DNA from: Megaustenia siamemsis
Lineage: Eukaryota; Mollusca; Gastropoda; Stylommatophora; Ariophantidae
Assembly: GCA_032433765.1 (NCBI GenBank)
Contig: JAVIAB010000092.1
Coordinates: forward strand, 34,448,034 to 34,512,033
Reading direction: 5' to 3'
DNA: 64,000 nt
The position numbers and the translations under genes were made by a program. The notes below the pieces were generated by a model, which made no database searches, had not been told where the DNA came from, and saw nothing but the letters and a program-made list of their open reading frames with translations. Positions 1-11,684 of the stretch are shown here, piece after piece; the stretch's first letter is position 1; the number at the start of each line of letters is the position of its first letter.

Positions 1-951
1 ATGACTATGTGAGTTTGCAGTTCTGGTCGTTCCATATATTTTGTTGATGACACGACTTATAATTGGCGACTATGTGTGTTTGATACCTTGGTCAAAGTTT
101 ACATATCTCTATGACAAGGATAAAAATCAAATGAAAAATTGTGCCCTCTTCAAAGTGGTAAGGATACGCCTTTGACATGCATTGTTAGAAAACCAAAGTA
201 ATTTAAAGTCACATCACAAGTCAGATGTTTCTTTATTTGTTTTCAATATAATTGTTCTTATGCAATCTGTAATTTCTCCTTTAGTACGTTCTAATAGCAC
301 ATATAAATGTTTATTAGTATCTTAGATTATTTTAAATGAAGAAAACAATCAGCCAGCTAACATCTTCAATTGTATTATTTACAAAAGTATACTCTTGCTG
401 ACCAAAGAATAAAAATTAAAATGCCACTGACATGACTCACGTCGGACAGGCCTTGTTAAGACCATTATACAGGGCACAGTAATATGGTAAAGAAAACAAG
501 ACAGAGCGAGAAAGCGGCTGGATGACAAAATCAAATAAAAAGATAAGATTAGCATCGACAAGCGTTCCCCATTGACTACCATTGTTACTGGAATAATACT
601 GATGAAGATACTTTTGTCGTTGAATCTATAAAAGTACTGATTTTACATTTATGTTTAAATAATCAATTCGTGCTGTTAATTTAGAATAGGGATGTTTGAA
701 TTATCTACAAAAGATGGATATGAAAAGTGAAAATTGTAGTTAAATTTGTTCTTATGAAAGTTGATGGACTGATTTTCTTAAACATCTATTTTTGTAATAG
801 GTGTTATTGTCGTGTAACTTTTAAATTGTAATTGCAATATTATTAAAATGTTGCAATTTTGTTGTAGATACTTAAATCGCTGCTTCACTATTTTGTATCC
901 CCTTTGTGATATTTTATTTTCTACTTCCATACCATAAATTTTCTTTTACAG

Positions 952-1048
952 AAATTCCCAACAGGAAGTGATATTAGAACAGATACGGTATCTACTATGC
1001 GCTTACTAGTAAATAACAACGCAACAGCTTCTTATAAGTCATGCTCAG
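952..1048 (+). CDS. Exon K, C-terminal part of the N-glycosylated domain (copy 1)
   Basis: A 97-nt exon entered in phase 0 and left in phase 1. The acceptor is a pyrimidine-rich tract ending TTTTACAG; the donor is CTCAG|GTAGAA. It encodes 32 residues beginning KFPTGSDIRTDTV and ending SYKSCS, with one N-A-T sequon and the domain's second cysteine. Phase fits on both sides: exon S (ending GAA|gt) leaves phase 0, and the first mucin exon begins in phase 1, giving a glutamate codon at the junction. The S exon that should precede this copy lies before the window. Too short to be an obvious open frame; the call rests on splice sites, phase fit and identity with 39992-40088. Function unknown; predicted extracellular. 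Confidence 0.66.
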
Positions 1049-1689
1049 GTAGAAATATGCCGTATTGTTCAATTTTTGTGGTTAATAAATAACGGTGGCT
1101 TGTTAAATGTGCCTGGTTATTCTATATTGTGGTCTTAAATATAAAAAAATAACTACATACACAGGTTCCACACTAAAAATAATAGCATTTACGTAACGAT
1201 AGAAGTCCATATTATGCGAAAGTATCTAACATGGTGTCTATTACTAGGGATTATAATGTAAGATAATGTATGTGATGTAGAGTAGAAATGTTAAACATAT
1301 AAAGAAGATATCTTAGTCATGTTCACACAATTATTTATAAAGCTGAAAAAAATGTATGTAGTAAGAACCTTAACATATCGCTCTTGAAATGGTAAATGAA
1401 TCAAGCAGAAAGTTTGAGTCTTCCCACTAAAAGACCTCAGATGTGAAGTTTTGACATTAATTACCTTAGCTATTAACGCATTGTAAAAGATATAAATGAA
1501 AATAACAGAAATGATTGCTTTTATGTCTATTATAAAGTGACATTTGATGTACGTCTACAAGAAAATGTTTGTTTTATTTGACATTAGTAAATAAAACTAA
1601 AATTCTCATTTGTCTAGTAAAAAATATTCTATTAACAGAGCCAACAAGAAGGTGGCAGACAAAAAATTACGGAATTAATTTACATTTCG

Positions 1690-1717
1690 AAAAAAAAGAA
1701 AGAAAGAAAGAAAGAAA

Positions 1718-1777
<60 letters not shown>

Positions 1778-1778
1778 A

Positions 1779-1811
<33 letters not shown>

Positions 1812-1952
1812 AATGAAAGAAAGAAAGAAAGAAAAAAGAAAGAAAGAATGAAGAAAGAAAGAAAGAAAGAAAGAAAAAAGAAAGAAAGAAAGAAAAAAGA
1901 AAGAAAGAAAGAAAGAAAGAAAGAAAAAAGAAAGAAAGAAAAAGAAAAGAAA

Positions 1953-1984
<32 letters not shown>

Positions 1985-2056
1985 AAAGAAAGAAAGAAAA
2001 AGAAAGAAAGAAAAAAAGAAAAAAGAAAGAAAGAAAAAAGAAAGAAAGAAAAAAAA

Positions 2057-2108
<52 letters not shown>

Positions 2109-2126
2109 AAAAAAAAAAAAAAAAAA
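1690..2126 (+). repeat. (GAAA)n polypurine microsatellite, copy 1
   Basis: About 437 bp containing almost only G and A on the + strand, built from GAAA units with A-rich interruptions and lying in the K-A intron. Open frames of Lys/Glu/Arg or Phe/Leu/Ser across it are artefacts. Long homopurine tracts can form triplex DNA and are unstable in length; copy 2 is 102 bp shorter. Confidence 0.97.
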
Positions 2127-2222
2127 CATGACAGAAATCTTACGGACTGCAAGATAATAAGCTATGCTATATTTTTTAAATTAGAAAAAACAGATATTGA
2201 TGGAGCATAAATATTTATTCAT

Positions 2223-3260
2223 TGAGTGCCATCACCGCATCGAAGGTTGGCTACTATGGACGCCACTCCGATCTGTCTCTTGCTTAGATGGTGCAGGTTG
2301 TCATATGCTGTCTTAACCATCTTTTGATGTTACTCGTCCTCGCTAGTTTTGGTCTGCCTCCGCCTCCATTATCCTGTATTTTCCCTTCTAATATTACATT
2401 TACTAGGCTTTTGTGTCTTTTAACGTGCCCCAAAAAGTGTAATTTTCTTGTTCTAATTGTGTTTAGCAGTTCTTTTCTAATTTTTGGTTGTTTAAAAACG
2501 TCATCATTTATTCTCTTTTCTTTCTATCCAATTTTGCCAATTCTTAAATAAATCCTGGGAGTCGCGGTGGTTAGTGAACTGAACTACAAGAGCTAGGGTT
2601 CTATCCAAACAGACGGCTTCCGGGTTCACCCAGCCTTAAATGGATACAGGATTTTTTTTTCTGGGAAAGTAAAGCGGCGCGGGCGTAGTACCGACCACAT
2701 TACCCCAAAAATTATGTGCTGAAGGTCTGTAAAATATATGGTCACTAACACCATATTCCCTATACGCCACTTGGCGCGACGGGGGTGCTTTACTATTTTA
2801 CTTTCATAAATCCACATTTCAAAAGCTTTAATTTTCTGTTCTGTTTTCTTGTCTAATGTCCATATATCTGCACCACACAGGATTATTGAGACATTTTTAA
2901 CATTCTTAGTTTTAGCCCTTTAGTTATTTGTTTTGATGTTAGTATACTTTTCATGGCATTAAAATTTCTTTTTGCCATTCCTATTCTTTTGTTTATTTTA
3001 GTTTTACATTTTCGATCACTGGTTATAGTATGTCCAAGATAGTTATAGCTCTGAACTGTATCCAGGTCTATTCCTTCAACTTTATATTCACTTGTAGGTT
3101 TTGAGTATTATCCTTGCTAATGATCATAGTTTTAGTCTTTTTGGTACTCATATCTAATCCATATTTTTTGCTTATCATGTTTATTTCATTAAATAATTGT
3201 TGTAGAATGTTAGGATTTTCTGCTAGTATTACAGTATCACCAGCACAGCTTATGTAGGTT
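2223..3260 (-). mobile_element. RTE-like non-LTR reverse-transcriptase relic (copy 1)
   Basis: Read on the minus strand, this encodes the second half of a non-LTR retrotransposon ORF: the region after the catalytic Asp pair, the KKTKTM and YNYLGHTITSD blocks, the 'GLKLR' block and the 3'-terminal FLGHVKRH / GKIQ blocks. The usual YADD box is altered to a C-A-G-D reading at about 3237-3250, and stops and frameshifts are present, so it is dead. A SINE splits it at 2556-2805. It resembles the better-preserved copy at 26830-27610. Confidence 0.8.
2556..2805 (+). mobile_element. SINE-like insert with target-site duplication (copy 1)
   Basis: A 250-bp segment interrupts the antisense reverse-transcriptase relic and is flanked by the direct repeat ATAAATCC (2548-2555 and 2806-2813). 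Removing it rejoins the reverse-transcriptase reading. The left end resembles a tRNA-derived head (GGTGGTTAGTG, then a B-box-like GGTTCTATCC), which suggests a SINE. Family not recognised. Confidence 0.6.
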
Positions 3261-3432
3261 ATTGATTATTTTCTAGCATAAGTATATCTCTATATTATTT
3301 CTTTTCTAAAAACCTAATTCTAATGATTGTATACCTTCTAGAACATGTTTTTTTCATTTTTTTTTTTTTTGCCTTTCGTAAAAATAGTTAGGTAAAACTC
3401 CTTTCTGTCTAATAAAAACATTTTGTTCACAG

Positions 3433-4746
3433 AACCAACAGCAACCCCAAGCACAATAACGCCAGGTTCAACAACCTCAAGCACATCAACAACCACAAGC
3501 CCATCAACTACCCCAAGTTCAACAACATCAAGCACATCAACAACCTCAGGTTCAACAACCCCAAGCCCATCAACTACCCCAAGTTCAACAACCTCAAGCA
3601 CATCAACAACACCAGGTTCAACAACCTCAAGCTCATCAACAACAACAAGTTCAACAACCTCAAGCTCCTCAACAACAGCAGGTGCAACAACATCAAGCAC
3701 GTCAACAACACCAGGTTCAACAACACTAATCACGTCAACAACACCAGAATCAACAACATCAAGCACATCAACAACACCAGGATCAACAACTCCAGGATCA
3801 ACAACTTCAGGCACATCAACAACCCCAGGTTCAACAACATCAAGCGTATCAACAACACCAGGTTCGACAACCCGAAGCACATCAACAAGTTCAACAACCT
3901 CAAGTTCCTCAACAACAACGCTATCAACAACCCCAAGCACATCAACAACACCAGGATCAACAACCTCAAGCACATCAACAATCTCAGGTTCAACAACCTA
4001 TAGCACATCAACAACACCAGGATCAACAACAACAAGCACATCAACAACACAAGGTTCAACAACCTCAAGCTCATCAACAACACCAGGATCAATAACCTCA
4101 AGCACAGCAACAACACCAGGTTCAACAACCTCAAGCACATCAACAACACCAGCTTTAACAACCTCAAGCACAGCAACAACACGCGGTTTAATAACCTCAA
4201 GCACACCAACAACACTAGGTTCAACAACCTCAATCACATCAACAACAGCAGGATCAATAACCTCAAGATCATCAACAACCTCAGGTTCAACAACCCCAAG
4301 CACATCAACAATCTCAGGTTCAACAACCTTTAGCACATCAACAACACCAGGTTTAACAACCTCAATCACATCAACAACACCAGGTTTAACAACCTCAAGC
4401 ACAGCAACAACACCAAGATCAACAACATCACGGAGCTCAACTGAGACACCAAGCACATATGAAACCCCAAGCACACCAGAAACCCCAAGCTTTCCAGAGG
4501 CTCCAAGCTCAACTGAAGTCCCAAGCACACCAGAAACACCAAGTACACCTGAATCTCCAAGCACACCTATAACTCCAAGCTCACCTCAAGTGCCCAGTAC
4601 GCCAAAAACACCCAGCACTCCACGTACTCCTAGCACAAAAACAACCCCCAGCACAACAACCCTAAGCGTAACAACCGCCCCTGGCACAACATCAACAACC
4701 CTAGGAACATCATCAACCGTCAGCACATCAACAACCCCAGGCTCAG
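3433..4746 (+). CDS. Mucin-like exon A (copy 1)
   Basis: A 1314-nt exon (438 codons) open throughout in one frame, phase 1 at both ends. The acceptor follows a TTTTGTTCACAG tract; the donor is GGCTCAG|GTAATA. It encodes mainly an 11-residue TTPGSTTSSTS-type unit (33 nt), so Thr and Ser dominate with regular Pro and Gly. The last 105 or so residues switch to a Pro/Glu-richer series (ETPSTP, ESPSTP, KTPSTP) shared with the B exons. Dense Ser/Thr/Pro indicates an O-glycosylated extracellular stalk. There are no cysteines. The same strand's other frames and the Val/Asp- or Leu-rich antisense frames are shadows. Symmetric phase means it can be skipped or duplicated without shifting frame. Confidence 0.82.
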
Positions 4747-4792
4747 GTAATATTGGTAGCACGCTTATAGTTGTTTACTCATTCAGTCCTTT

Positions 4793-4803
4793 GTGACTGT
4801 CAC
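4793..4803. promoter_or_regulatory. Conserved palindrome 46 nt after the mucin-exon donor
   Basis: GTGACTGTCAC lies within CCTTTGTGACTGTCACTA at the same distance from the donor in A and B units (also 9447-9457). A related GTGACAGTCAC appears at 26252-26262, and a decayed form lies after exon C. Its TGA would end the frame if the donor is not used. Any regulatory role is inference; shared ancestry alone could explain conservation among the A/B units. Confidence 0.3.
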
Positions 4804-4970
4804 TAATGTAGTATCACATAGATAAAGAATAGGTACACAAATGTGAAGTGAGGTTGTGGATAAATTTAGGGATCATTTTTCCAAGTACTTTGTACCTACT
4901 TCAGTGTTGTTTTTTTTTTAAATTTCTTTTCTCATGCTATGTATCGAAAAAGAGAATGAGATTTTAACTT

Positions 4971-5235
4971 GGGGGGCTGATTGGTCTCGAGGCAAGTCGC
5001 TGGTCTCGGGACAAAGAGGTTAAAAGTTGAAATCCCGATTTCACCAGTTTGGATTGTTGTTTGTGATTTCTCTCTGCGGCAACTACCCCTGGTCTCAGCA
5101 GCGAGGTCAGACTTTAAACGTTAATTACTCAACGACGGAAAAAGTATGATTACCTCAGAAGACTGCGTTAATTTGCCTAAACGGCGAGGGAAGCCTGTAC
5201 ACACGACTGGCAGGGAAAATATGGTTTAACACGCA
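4971..5235 (+). mobile_element. tRNA-derived SINE in the A-B1 intron
   Basis: About 265 bp starting GGGGGGCTGATTGGTCTCGAG. It shares blocks with the SINE at 24149-24338: GGTCTCGAGGCAAG near the start, TGATTTCTCTCTGCGGC in the middle, and the AACGACGGAAAAAG and ACCTCAGAAG blocks. Its right end is unclear and no A-tail survives. The matching intron after exon C runs straight through the insertion point without it, so this is an old insertion later carried along by tandem amplification. Confidence 0.7.
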
Positions 5236-5390
5236 AAATTCAGTTCCTTGTATCTTGGGACCTCACAAAAGGTTAAAACTGACGAATGCAAAAAAGACGA
5301 CAAATTAATGCCTACCTCATTTGCTTTTTCGCAATCGAGGTGAGATAATAATTTGTGGTCTTTTCCTCTTCTGTGGACCTCTGCTAAGTC

Positions 5391-6046
5391 TAGTTGTTCA
5401 TAGAGTATATCACTTGGTATGCAGCCACTATTTTAAGTGACCAAACCACTAATCTACGTTGATGAGCAGTGTGTAGATATTCGGGAGTCCTGTGAGAGTC
5501 ATGGCAATCACTTTTGTCACGTTGTCCATCCAACTGATAGCTAGAATACAGCGCAGACATTACGCATGGAATGCATTTTGCCTTCTCTCCTGCTTTGCAT
5601 AAGCTATCCATGATTCGCTGCCACACAGAAGGATACTAATGATGCAGGCATTGTAAACTGCGGCCTTTGTCAGTTTGCTGTTTTGCCAAAAATAGCCTAG
5701 AAAGTCGGTCGAAGGTGGTTGCAGCTTTAGCAATGCTAGTGTCAATTTTTGTGTTTAAAGATAGTTTGTCGTTGATGATGGACCCGCGGTCGTTTATGTC
5801 GTGTAAATTGTCAAATAGGCCAGCTTGCATGTTGCGCACATACCTGCAACCCAATCGTAGGTTACAATTTGTTATTGTTGATTTCTCTTGCATGGCGGGC
5901 GTGGAATGCAACAGTCTGCTATTCGAATTTTCCCTTATCCTCATACACCAAATCGGGAAAGCAGACCTTGGCGAGACTGTAGTTGCTAGGGACTGCCCAT
6001 CTTTAGAGGGCGGTAGCAATCCAGGAAGTCGATATACTTTTCCCAA
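5391..6046 (-). mobile_element. Non-LTR reverse-transcriptase relic, A-B1 intron
   Basis: On the minus strand this reads, across frameshifts, as the C-terminal part of a non-LTR retrotransposon polyprotein: a NDKLSLNTKID block, SIAKAATTFDRLSR, NSKLTKAAVYNAC, LLCGSESW and AKQERRQNAFH, then a degraded domain with INVD and WFGHLK-like remnants. It is dead (several frame breaks). It differs in subfamily from the RTE-like relics at 2223 and 26830. Present in every A/B intron. Confidence 0.75.
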
Positions 6047-7031
6047 CGTCGAAAGCAGCCCCTGGCGTCATGCCCTGCACTCAATTTGCATATTGACATA
6101 TAGCGGTTGGCTACTGCTTCCCGTGTTGTGTTAACATCAAATGATGAAGCTGGAGTGTCCTCTCCAGGGCGTGACCTTGAGCAGCTAAAGAAAGAATTAA
6201 ATTGTTACCCTTGCAACATGTTTCTTGTCTCCACGCAGCCGACAGATCTAACAGTGGAAGAACAGTCTGGTGCCAAATGCGTCCCATGAATTGTCTGTAC
6301 AACGTTTAAATCAATACTGAACCGCCATAGGGACTCTATCTCCATATTCTCCATCAGGGTTTACTACCGAAGTCTATTGCATGAACGGGTAATCCTGCTG
6401 GACAGTAGGAATTAATAATCGGAGTCGACTTTCTCAAAGTTCCGATTTTTATACTAAAGGCTAGCATCTATTCGAGGACGAGGTTATGGCGCCACCGACT
6501 CGACGGTGACAACGGCATAGGTCATTTAATTGATTTGATAGAATTGGCTCCCCCCACGCAACTAATTCACCTCACCCTCTGTAATCAGCAATTAACGTAG
6601 TTCTGAAGTACGCTGCTTTTTATGCTCTGTTCACAGCACACCTCTGTATCTAGACGCTGGCGATATTCTGAAAATATATCTTCTCTTCCGGGTTTGTCAT
6701 ACAATTACTCTTTGTATTGTAAATCTTAAAAAAGGGATGGTCGGGACAGATTTATTGTGTAACTAATTCAAGACGAATTATGTTATCTGCACTTTTCAGC
6801 GCGATATCTATTTTCAGGTGGTAGAAAATGGAATTTAAAATGTGTAAAATATGACTATAGAGAATAAAGTACGGAGTTTTAAAATGTAGTTAACATTTTT
6901 TAAAAAAAATTAATATCAATATATAAATATTTGAAAATATTTTGTGCTTAGCGTTGTTGTTCAATCAATCTGCTAAAGACAGCTTGTTAGAACACACATT
7001 TAACTTCCTAATAAGAATATTTTCTTGACAG
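6047..7031. other. Unclassified second half of the mucin intron
   Basis: About 985 bp with no gene that I can support. It is conserved in all tandem units, including the one before exon C. Short open frames on both strands (around 6107-6302) repeat in each unit only because the unit is duplicated. It ends with the splice acceptor of the next mucin exon (pyrimidine tract, TTTTCTTGACAG). An AATAAA hexamer lies at 6863-6868 just upstream of the acceptor. Confidence 0.6.
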
Positions 7032-9400
7032 AAACAACTACCACATCAAGCACAACAACAACAACAAAATCAAGCACATCAACAACACAAGGTTCAACAA
7101 CCGCAAGCTCATCAACAACACCAGTTTCAACAACCTCAAGCACAAGAACAACACCAGTTTCAACAACCTCAAGCTCATCAACAACCCCTGTTTCAACAAC
7201 CACAAGTACAGCAACAACAGCAGGTTCAACAACCTCAAGCACAGCAACAACACCAGGTTCATCAACTTCAAGCACATCAACAACAGCAGGTTCAACAACT
7301 TCAAGCACAGCAACAACACCCGGTTCAACAACCTCAAGCACAGCAATAACTCCGGGTTCAACAACCTCAAGCTCATCAACAACCCCAGGTTCAACAACCT
7401 TAAGAACAGCAACAACGTCAGGTTCAACAACCTCAAGCACAGCAATAACTCCGGGTTCAACAACCTCAAGCTCATCAACAACACCAGGTTCAACAACCCT
7501 AAGAACAGCAACAACACCAGGATTAACAACCTCAAGCACAGCAACAACACCAGGTTCAACAACCTCAAGCACATCAATAACACAAGGATCAACAACCTCA
7601 AGCACATCAACAACACCAGGTTCAACAACCTCAAGCACAGCAACAACACCAAGTTCAACAACCTCAAGCACATCAACAACCCCAGGTTCAACAACCACAA
7701 TCACATCAACAACCCCAGGTTCAATAACCACAAGCACATCAACAACACCAGGATCAACAACCTCAAGCACATCAACAACACAAGGATCAACAACCTCTAG
7801 CTCAACAACAACACTAGGTTCAACAACCTCAAGCACAGCAACAACACCAAGTTCAACAACCTCAAGCACATCAACAACCCCAGGTTCAACAACCACAATC
7901 ACATCAACAACACCAGGATCAACAACCTCAAGCAAAGCAACAACACCATTTTTGACAACCTCAAGCACATCAACAACATCGGGTTCATCAACCTCAAGCA
8001 CTTCAACAACACCAGGATCAACAACCTCAAGCTCATCAACAACCTCAGGTTCAACAACCCCAAGCACATCAACAATCTCAAGTTCAACAACCACTAGCGC
8101 ATCAACAACACCAGGATCAACAACCTCAATCACATCAACAACACCAGGATCAACAACGACAGGCTCATCAACAACCTCAGGTTCAACAACCCCAAGCACA
8201 TCAACAATCTCAGGTTCAACAACCTCTAGCACATCAATAACACCAGGATCAACAACATCAAGCACATCAATAACACAAGGTTCAACAACCTCAAGCTCAT
8301 CAACAACACCAGGATCAATAACCTTAAGCACAGCAACAACACCAGGTTCAACAACATCAAGCACATCAACAACACCAGGTTTAACAACCTCAAGCATAGC
8401 AACAACACCCGGTTTAACAACCTCAATCACAGCAACAACCTCAAGCACGTCAACAACATCAGGATCAACAACATCAAGCACATCAACAACAATAGGATCA
8501 ACAACCTCAAGCTCATCAACAACACCAGGATCAATAACCTCAAGCACAGCGACAACACCAGGTTCAACAACCTCAAGCACATCAACAACACCAGGTTTAA
8601 CAACCTCAAGCACAGCAACAACACCCGGTTTAACAACCTCAAGCACAGCAACAACCTCAAGCACGTCAACAACATCAGGATCAACAACATCAAGCACATC
8701 AACAACAATAGGATCAACAACCTCAAGCTCATCAACAACACCAGGATCAATAACCTCAAGCACAGCGACAACACCAGGTTCAACAACCTCAAGCACATCA
8801 ACAACACCAGCTTTAACAACCTCAAGCACAGCAACAACACCCGGTTTAACAACCTCAAGCACAGCAACAACACTAGGTTCAACAACCTCAATCACATCAA
8901 CAACACCAGGATCAACAACCTCAAGATCATCAACAACCTCAGGTTCAACAACCCCAAGCACATCAACAATCTCAGGTTCAACAACCTCTAGCACATCAAC
9001 AACACCAGGTTTAACAACCTCAATCACATCAACAACACCAGGTTTAACAACCTCAAGCACAGCAACAACACCAAGATCAACAACATCACGGAGCTCAACT
9101 GAGACACCAAGCACATATGAAACCCCAAGCACACCAGAAACCCCAAGCTTTCCAGAGGCTCCAAGCTCAACTGAAGTCCCAAGCACACCAGAAACACCAA
9201 GTACACCTGAATCTCCAAGCACACCTATAACTCCAAGCTCACCTCAAGTGCCCAGTACGCCAAAAACACCCAGCACTCCACGTACTCCTAGCACAAAAAC
9301 AACCCCAGCACAACAACCCTAAGCGTAACAACCGCCCCTGGCACATCAACAACCCTAGGAACATCATCAACCGTCAGCACATCATCAACCCCAGGCTCAG
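7032..9400 (+). CDS. Mucin-like exon B1, one-base deletion near its 3' end
   Basis: A 2369-nt exon with the same acceptor (CTTGACAG|AA) and donor (CTCAG|GTAATA) as its paralogues. It is Ser/Thr/Pro repeat throughout with the Pro/Glu-rich 3' segment. It is almost base-identical to B2 but one C is missing in the run at 9303-9306 (four C where B2 has five). That shifts frame and gives a stop at 9320-9322, so as written the exon would truncate the protein unless it is skipped. With the C, the exon would be 2370 nt and symmetric. A consensus error in low-complexity DNA is as likely as a real mutation. Predicted role as for exon A: O-glycosylated stalk. Confidence 0.75.
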
Positions 9401-9622
9401 GTAATATTGGTAGCTTGCTTATAGTTGTTTACTCATTCAGCCCTTTGTGACTGTCACTAATGTAGTATCACATAGATAAAGAATAGGTACACAAATGTGA
9501 AGTGAGGTTGTGGATAAATTTAGGGATCATTTTTCCAAGTACTTTGTACCTACTTCAGTGTTGTTTTTTTTAAATTTCTTTTCTCATGCTATGTATCGAA
9601 AAAGAGAATGAGATGCTAACTT

Positions 9623-9887
9623 GGGGGGCTGATTGGTCTCGAGGCAAGTCGCTGGTCTCGGGACAAAGAGTTTAAAAGTTGAAATCCCGATTTCACCAGT
9701 TTGGATTGTTGTTTGTGATTTCTCTCTGCGGCAACTACCCCTGGTCTCAGCAGCGAGGTCAGACTTTAAACGTTAATTACTCAACGACGGAAAAAGTATG
9801 ATTACCTCAGAAGACTGCGTTAATTTGCCTAAACGGCGAGGGAAGCCTGTACACACGACTGGCAGGGAAAATATGGTTTAACACGCA
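9623..9887 (+). mobile_element. tRNA-derived SINE in the B1-B2 intron
   Basis: Unit copy of the SINE described at 4971-5235, at the same position relative to the exon and nearly identical. Confidence 0.7.
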
Positions 9888-10042
9888 AAATTCAGTTCCT
9901 TGTATCTTGGGACCTCACAAGAGGTTAAAACTGACAAATGCAAAAAAGACGACAAATTAATGCCTACCTCATTTGCTTTTTCGCAATCAAGGTGAGATAA
10001 TAATTTGTGGTCTTTTCCTCTTCTGTGGACCTCTGCTAAGTC

Positions 10043-10698
10043 TAGTTGTTCATAGAGTATATCACTTGGTAAGCAGCCACTATTTTAAGTGACCAAACCA
10101 CTAATCTACGTTGATGAGCAGTGTGTAGATATTCGGGAGTCCTGTGAGAGTCATGGCAATCACTTTAGTCACGTTGTCCATCCAACTGATAGCTAGAATA
10201 CAGCGCAGACATTACGCATGGAATGCCTTTTGCCTTCTCTCCTGCTTTGCATAAGCTATCCATGATTCGCTGCCACACAGAAGGATACTAATGATGCAGG
10301 CATTGTAAATTACGGCCTTTGTCAGTTTGCTGTTTTGCCAAAAATAGCCTAGAAAGTCGGTCGAAGGTGGTTGCAGCTTTAGCAATGCTAGTGTCAATTT
10401 TTGTGTTTAAAGATAGTTTGTCGTTGATGATGGACCCGCGGTCGTTTATGTCGTGTAAATTGTCAAATAGGCCAGCTTGCATGTTGCGCACATACCTGCA
10501 ACACAATCGTAGGTTACAATTTGTTATTGTTGATTTCTCTTGCATGGCGGGCGTGGAATGCAACAGTCTGCTATTCGAATTTTCCCTTATCCTCATACAC
10601 CAAATCGGGAAAGCAGACCTTGGCGAGACTGTAGTTGCTAGGGACTGCCCATCTTTAGAGGGCGGTAGCAATCCAGGAAGTCGATATACTTTTCCCAA
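10043..10698 (-). mobile_element. Non-LTR reverse-transcriptase relic, B1-B2 intron
   Basis: Unit copy of the antisense relic at 5391-6046, with the same frame breaks and a few substitutions. Confidence 0.75.
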
Positions 10699-11684
10699 CG
10701 TTGAAAGCAGCCCCGGGCGTCGTGCCCTGCACTCAATTTGCATATTGACATATAGCGGTTGGCTACTGCTTCCCGTGTTGTGTTAACATCAAATGATGAA
10801 GCTGGAGTGTCCTCTCCAGGGCGTGACCTTGAGCAGCTAAAGAAAGAATTAAATTGTTACCCTTGCAACATGTTTCTTGTCTCCACGCAGCCGACAGATC
10901 TAACAGTGGAAGAACAGTCTGGTGCCAAATGCGTCCCATGAATTGTCTGTACAACGTTTAAATCAATACTGAACCGCCATAGGGACTCTATCTCCGTATT
11001 CTCCATCAGGGTTTACTACCGAAGTCTATTGCATGAACGGGTAATCCTGCTGGACAGTAGGAATTAATAATCGGAGTCGACTTTCTCAAAGTTCCGATTT
11101 TTATACTAAAGGCTAGCATCTATTCGTGGACGAGGTTATGGCGCCACCGACTCGACGGTGACAACGGCATAGGTCATTTAATTGATTTGATAGAATTGGC
11201 TCCCCCCACGCAACTAATTCACCTCACCCTCTGTAATCAGCAATTAACGTAGTTCTGAAGTACGCTGCTTTTTATGCTCTGTTCACAGCACACCTCTGTA
11301 TCTAGACGCTGGCGATATTCTGAAAATATATCTTCTCTTCCGGGTTTGTCATACAATTACTCTTTGTATTGTAAATCTTAAAAAAAGGGATGGTCGGGAC
11401 AGATTTATTGTGTAACTAATTCAAGACGAATTATGTTATCTGCACTTTTCAGCGCGATATCTATTTTCAGGTGGTAGAAAATGGAATTTAAAATGTGTAA
11501 AATATGACTATAGAGAATAAAGTACGGAGTTTTAAAATGTAGTTAACATTTTTAAAAAAAAATTAATATCAATATATAAATATTTGAAAATATTTTGTGC
11601 TTAGTGTTGTTGTTCAATCAATCTGCTAAAGACAGCTTGTTAGAACACACATTTAACTTCCTAATAAGAATATTTTCTTGACAG

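Noticed and set aside
1569..2210. Lys/Glu-rich 213-codon frame and Phe/Leu/Ser antisense frames over the polypurine tract
   Set aside because: Pure consequence of (GAAA)n; no splice signals or conservation of reading.
5667..6134. 155-codon + strand frame repeated in each mucin intron (also 10319, 14980, 19420, 44603, 49008)
   Set aside because: It is the complement of the antisense reverse-transcriptase relic. Its conservation reflects duplication of the whole intron, not coding selection.
7038..7700. Leu-rich antisense open frames (LLNLVLLLCLR type) across all mucin exons
   Set aside because: Another periodic shadow of the same 33-nt repeat; no start context, splice sites or plausible membrane-protein architecture.
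7000..9222. Long antisense open frames rich in Val/Asp/Glu (740 codons, and equivalents at 11653, 16313, 20754, 45974, 50382)
   Set aside because: They are the complement of the 33-nt mucin repeat, which happens to lack stops in several frames. Only the + strand Ser/Thr/Pro frame has matching acceptor and donor sites and phases.
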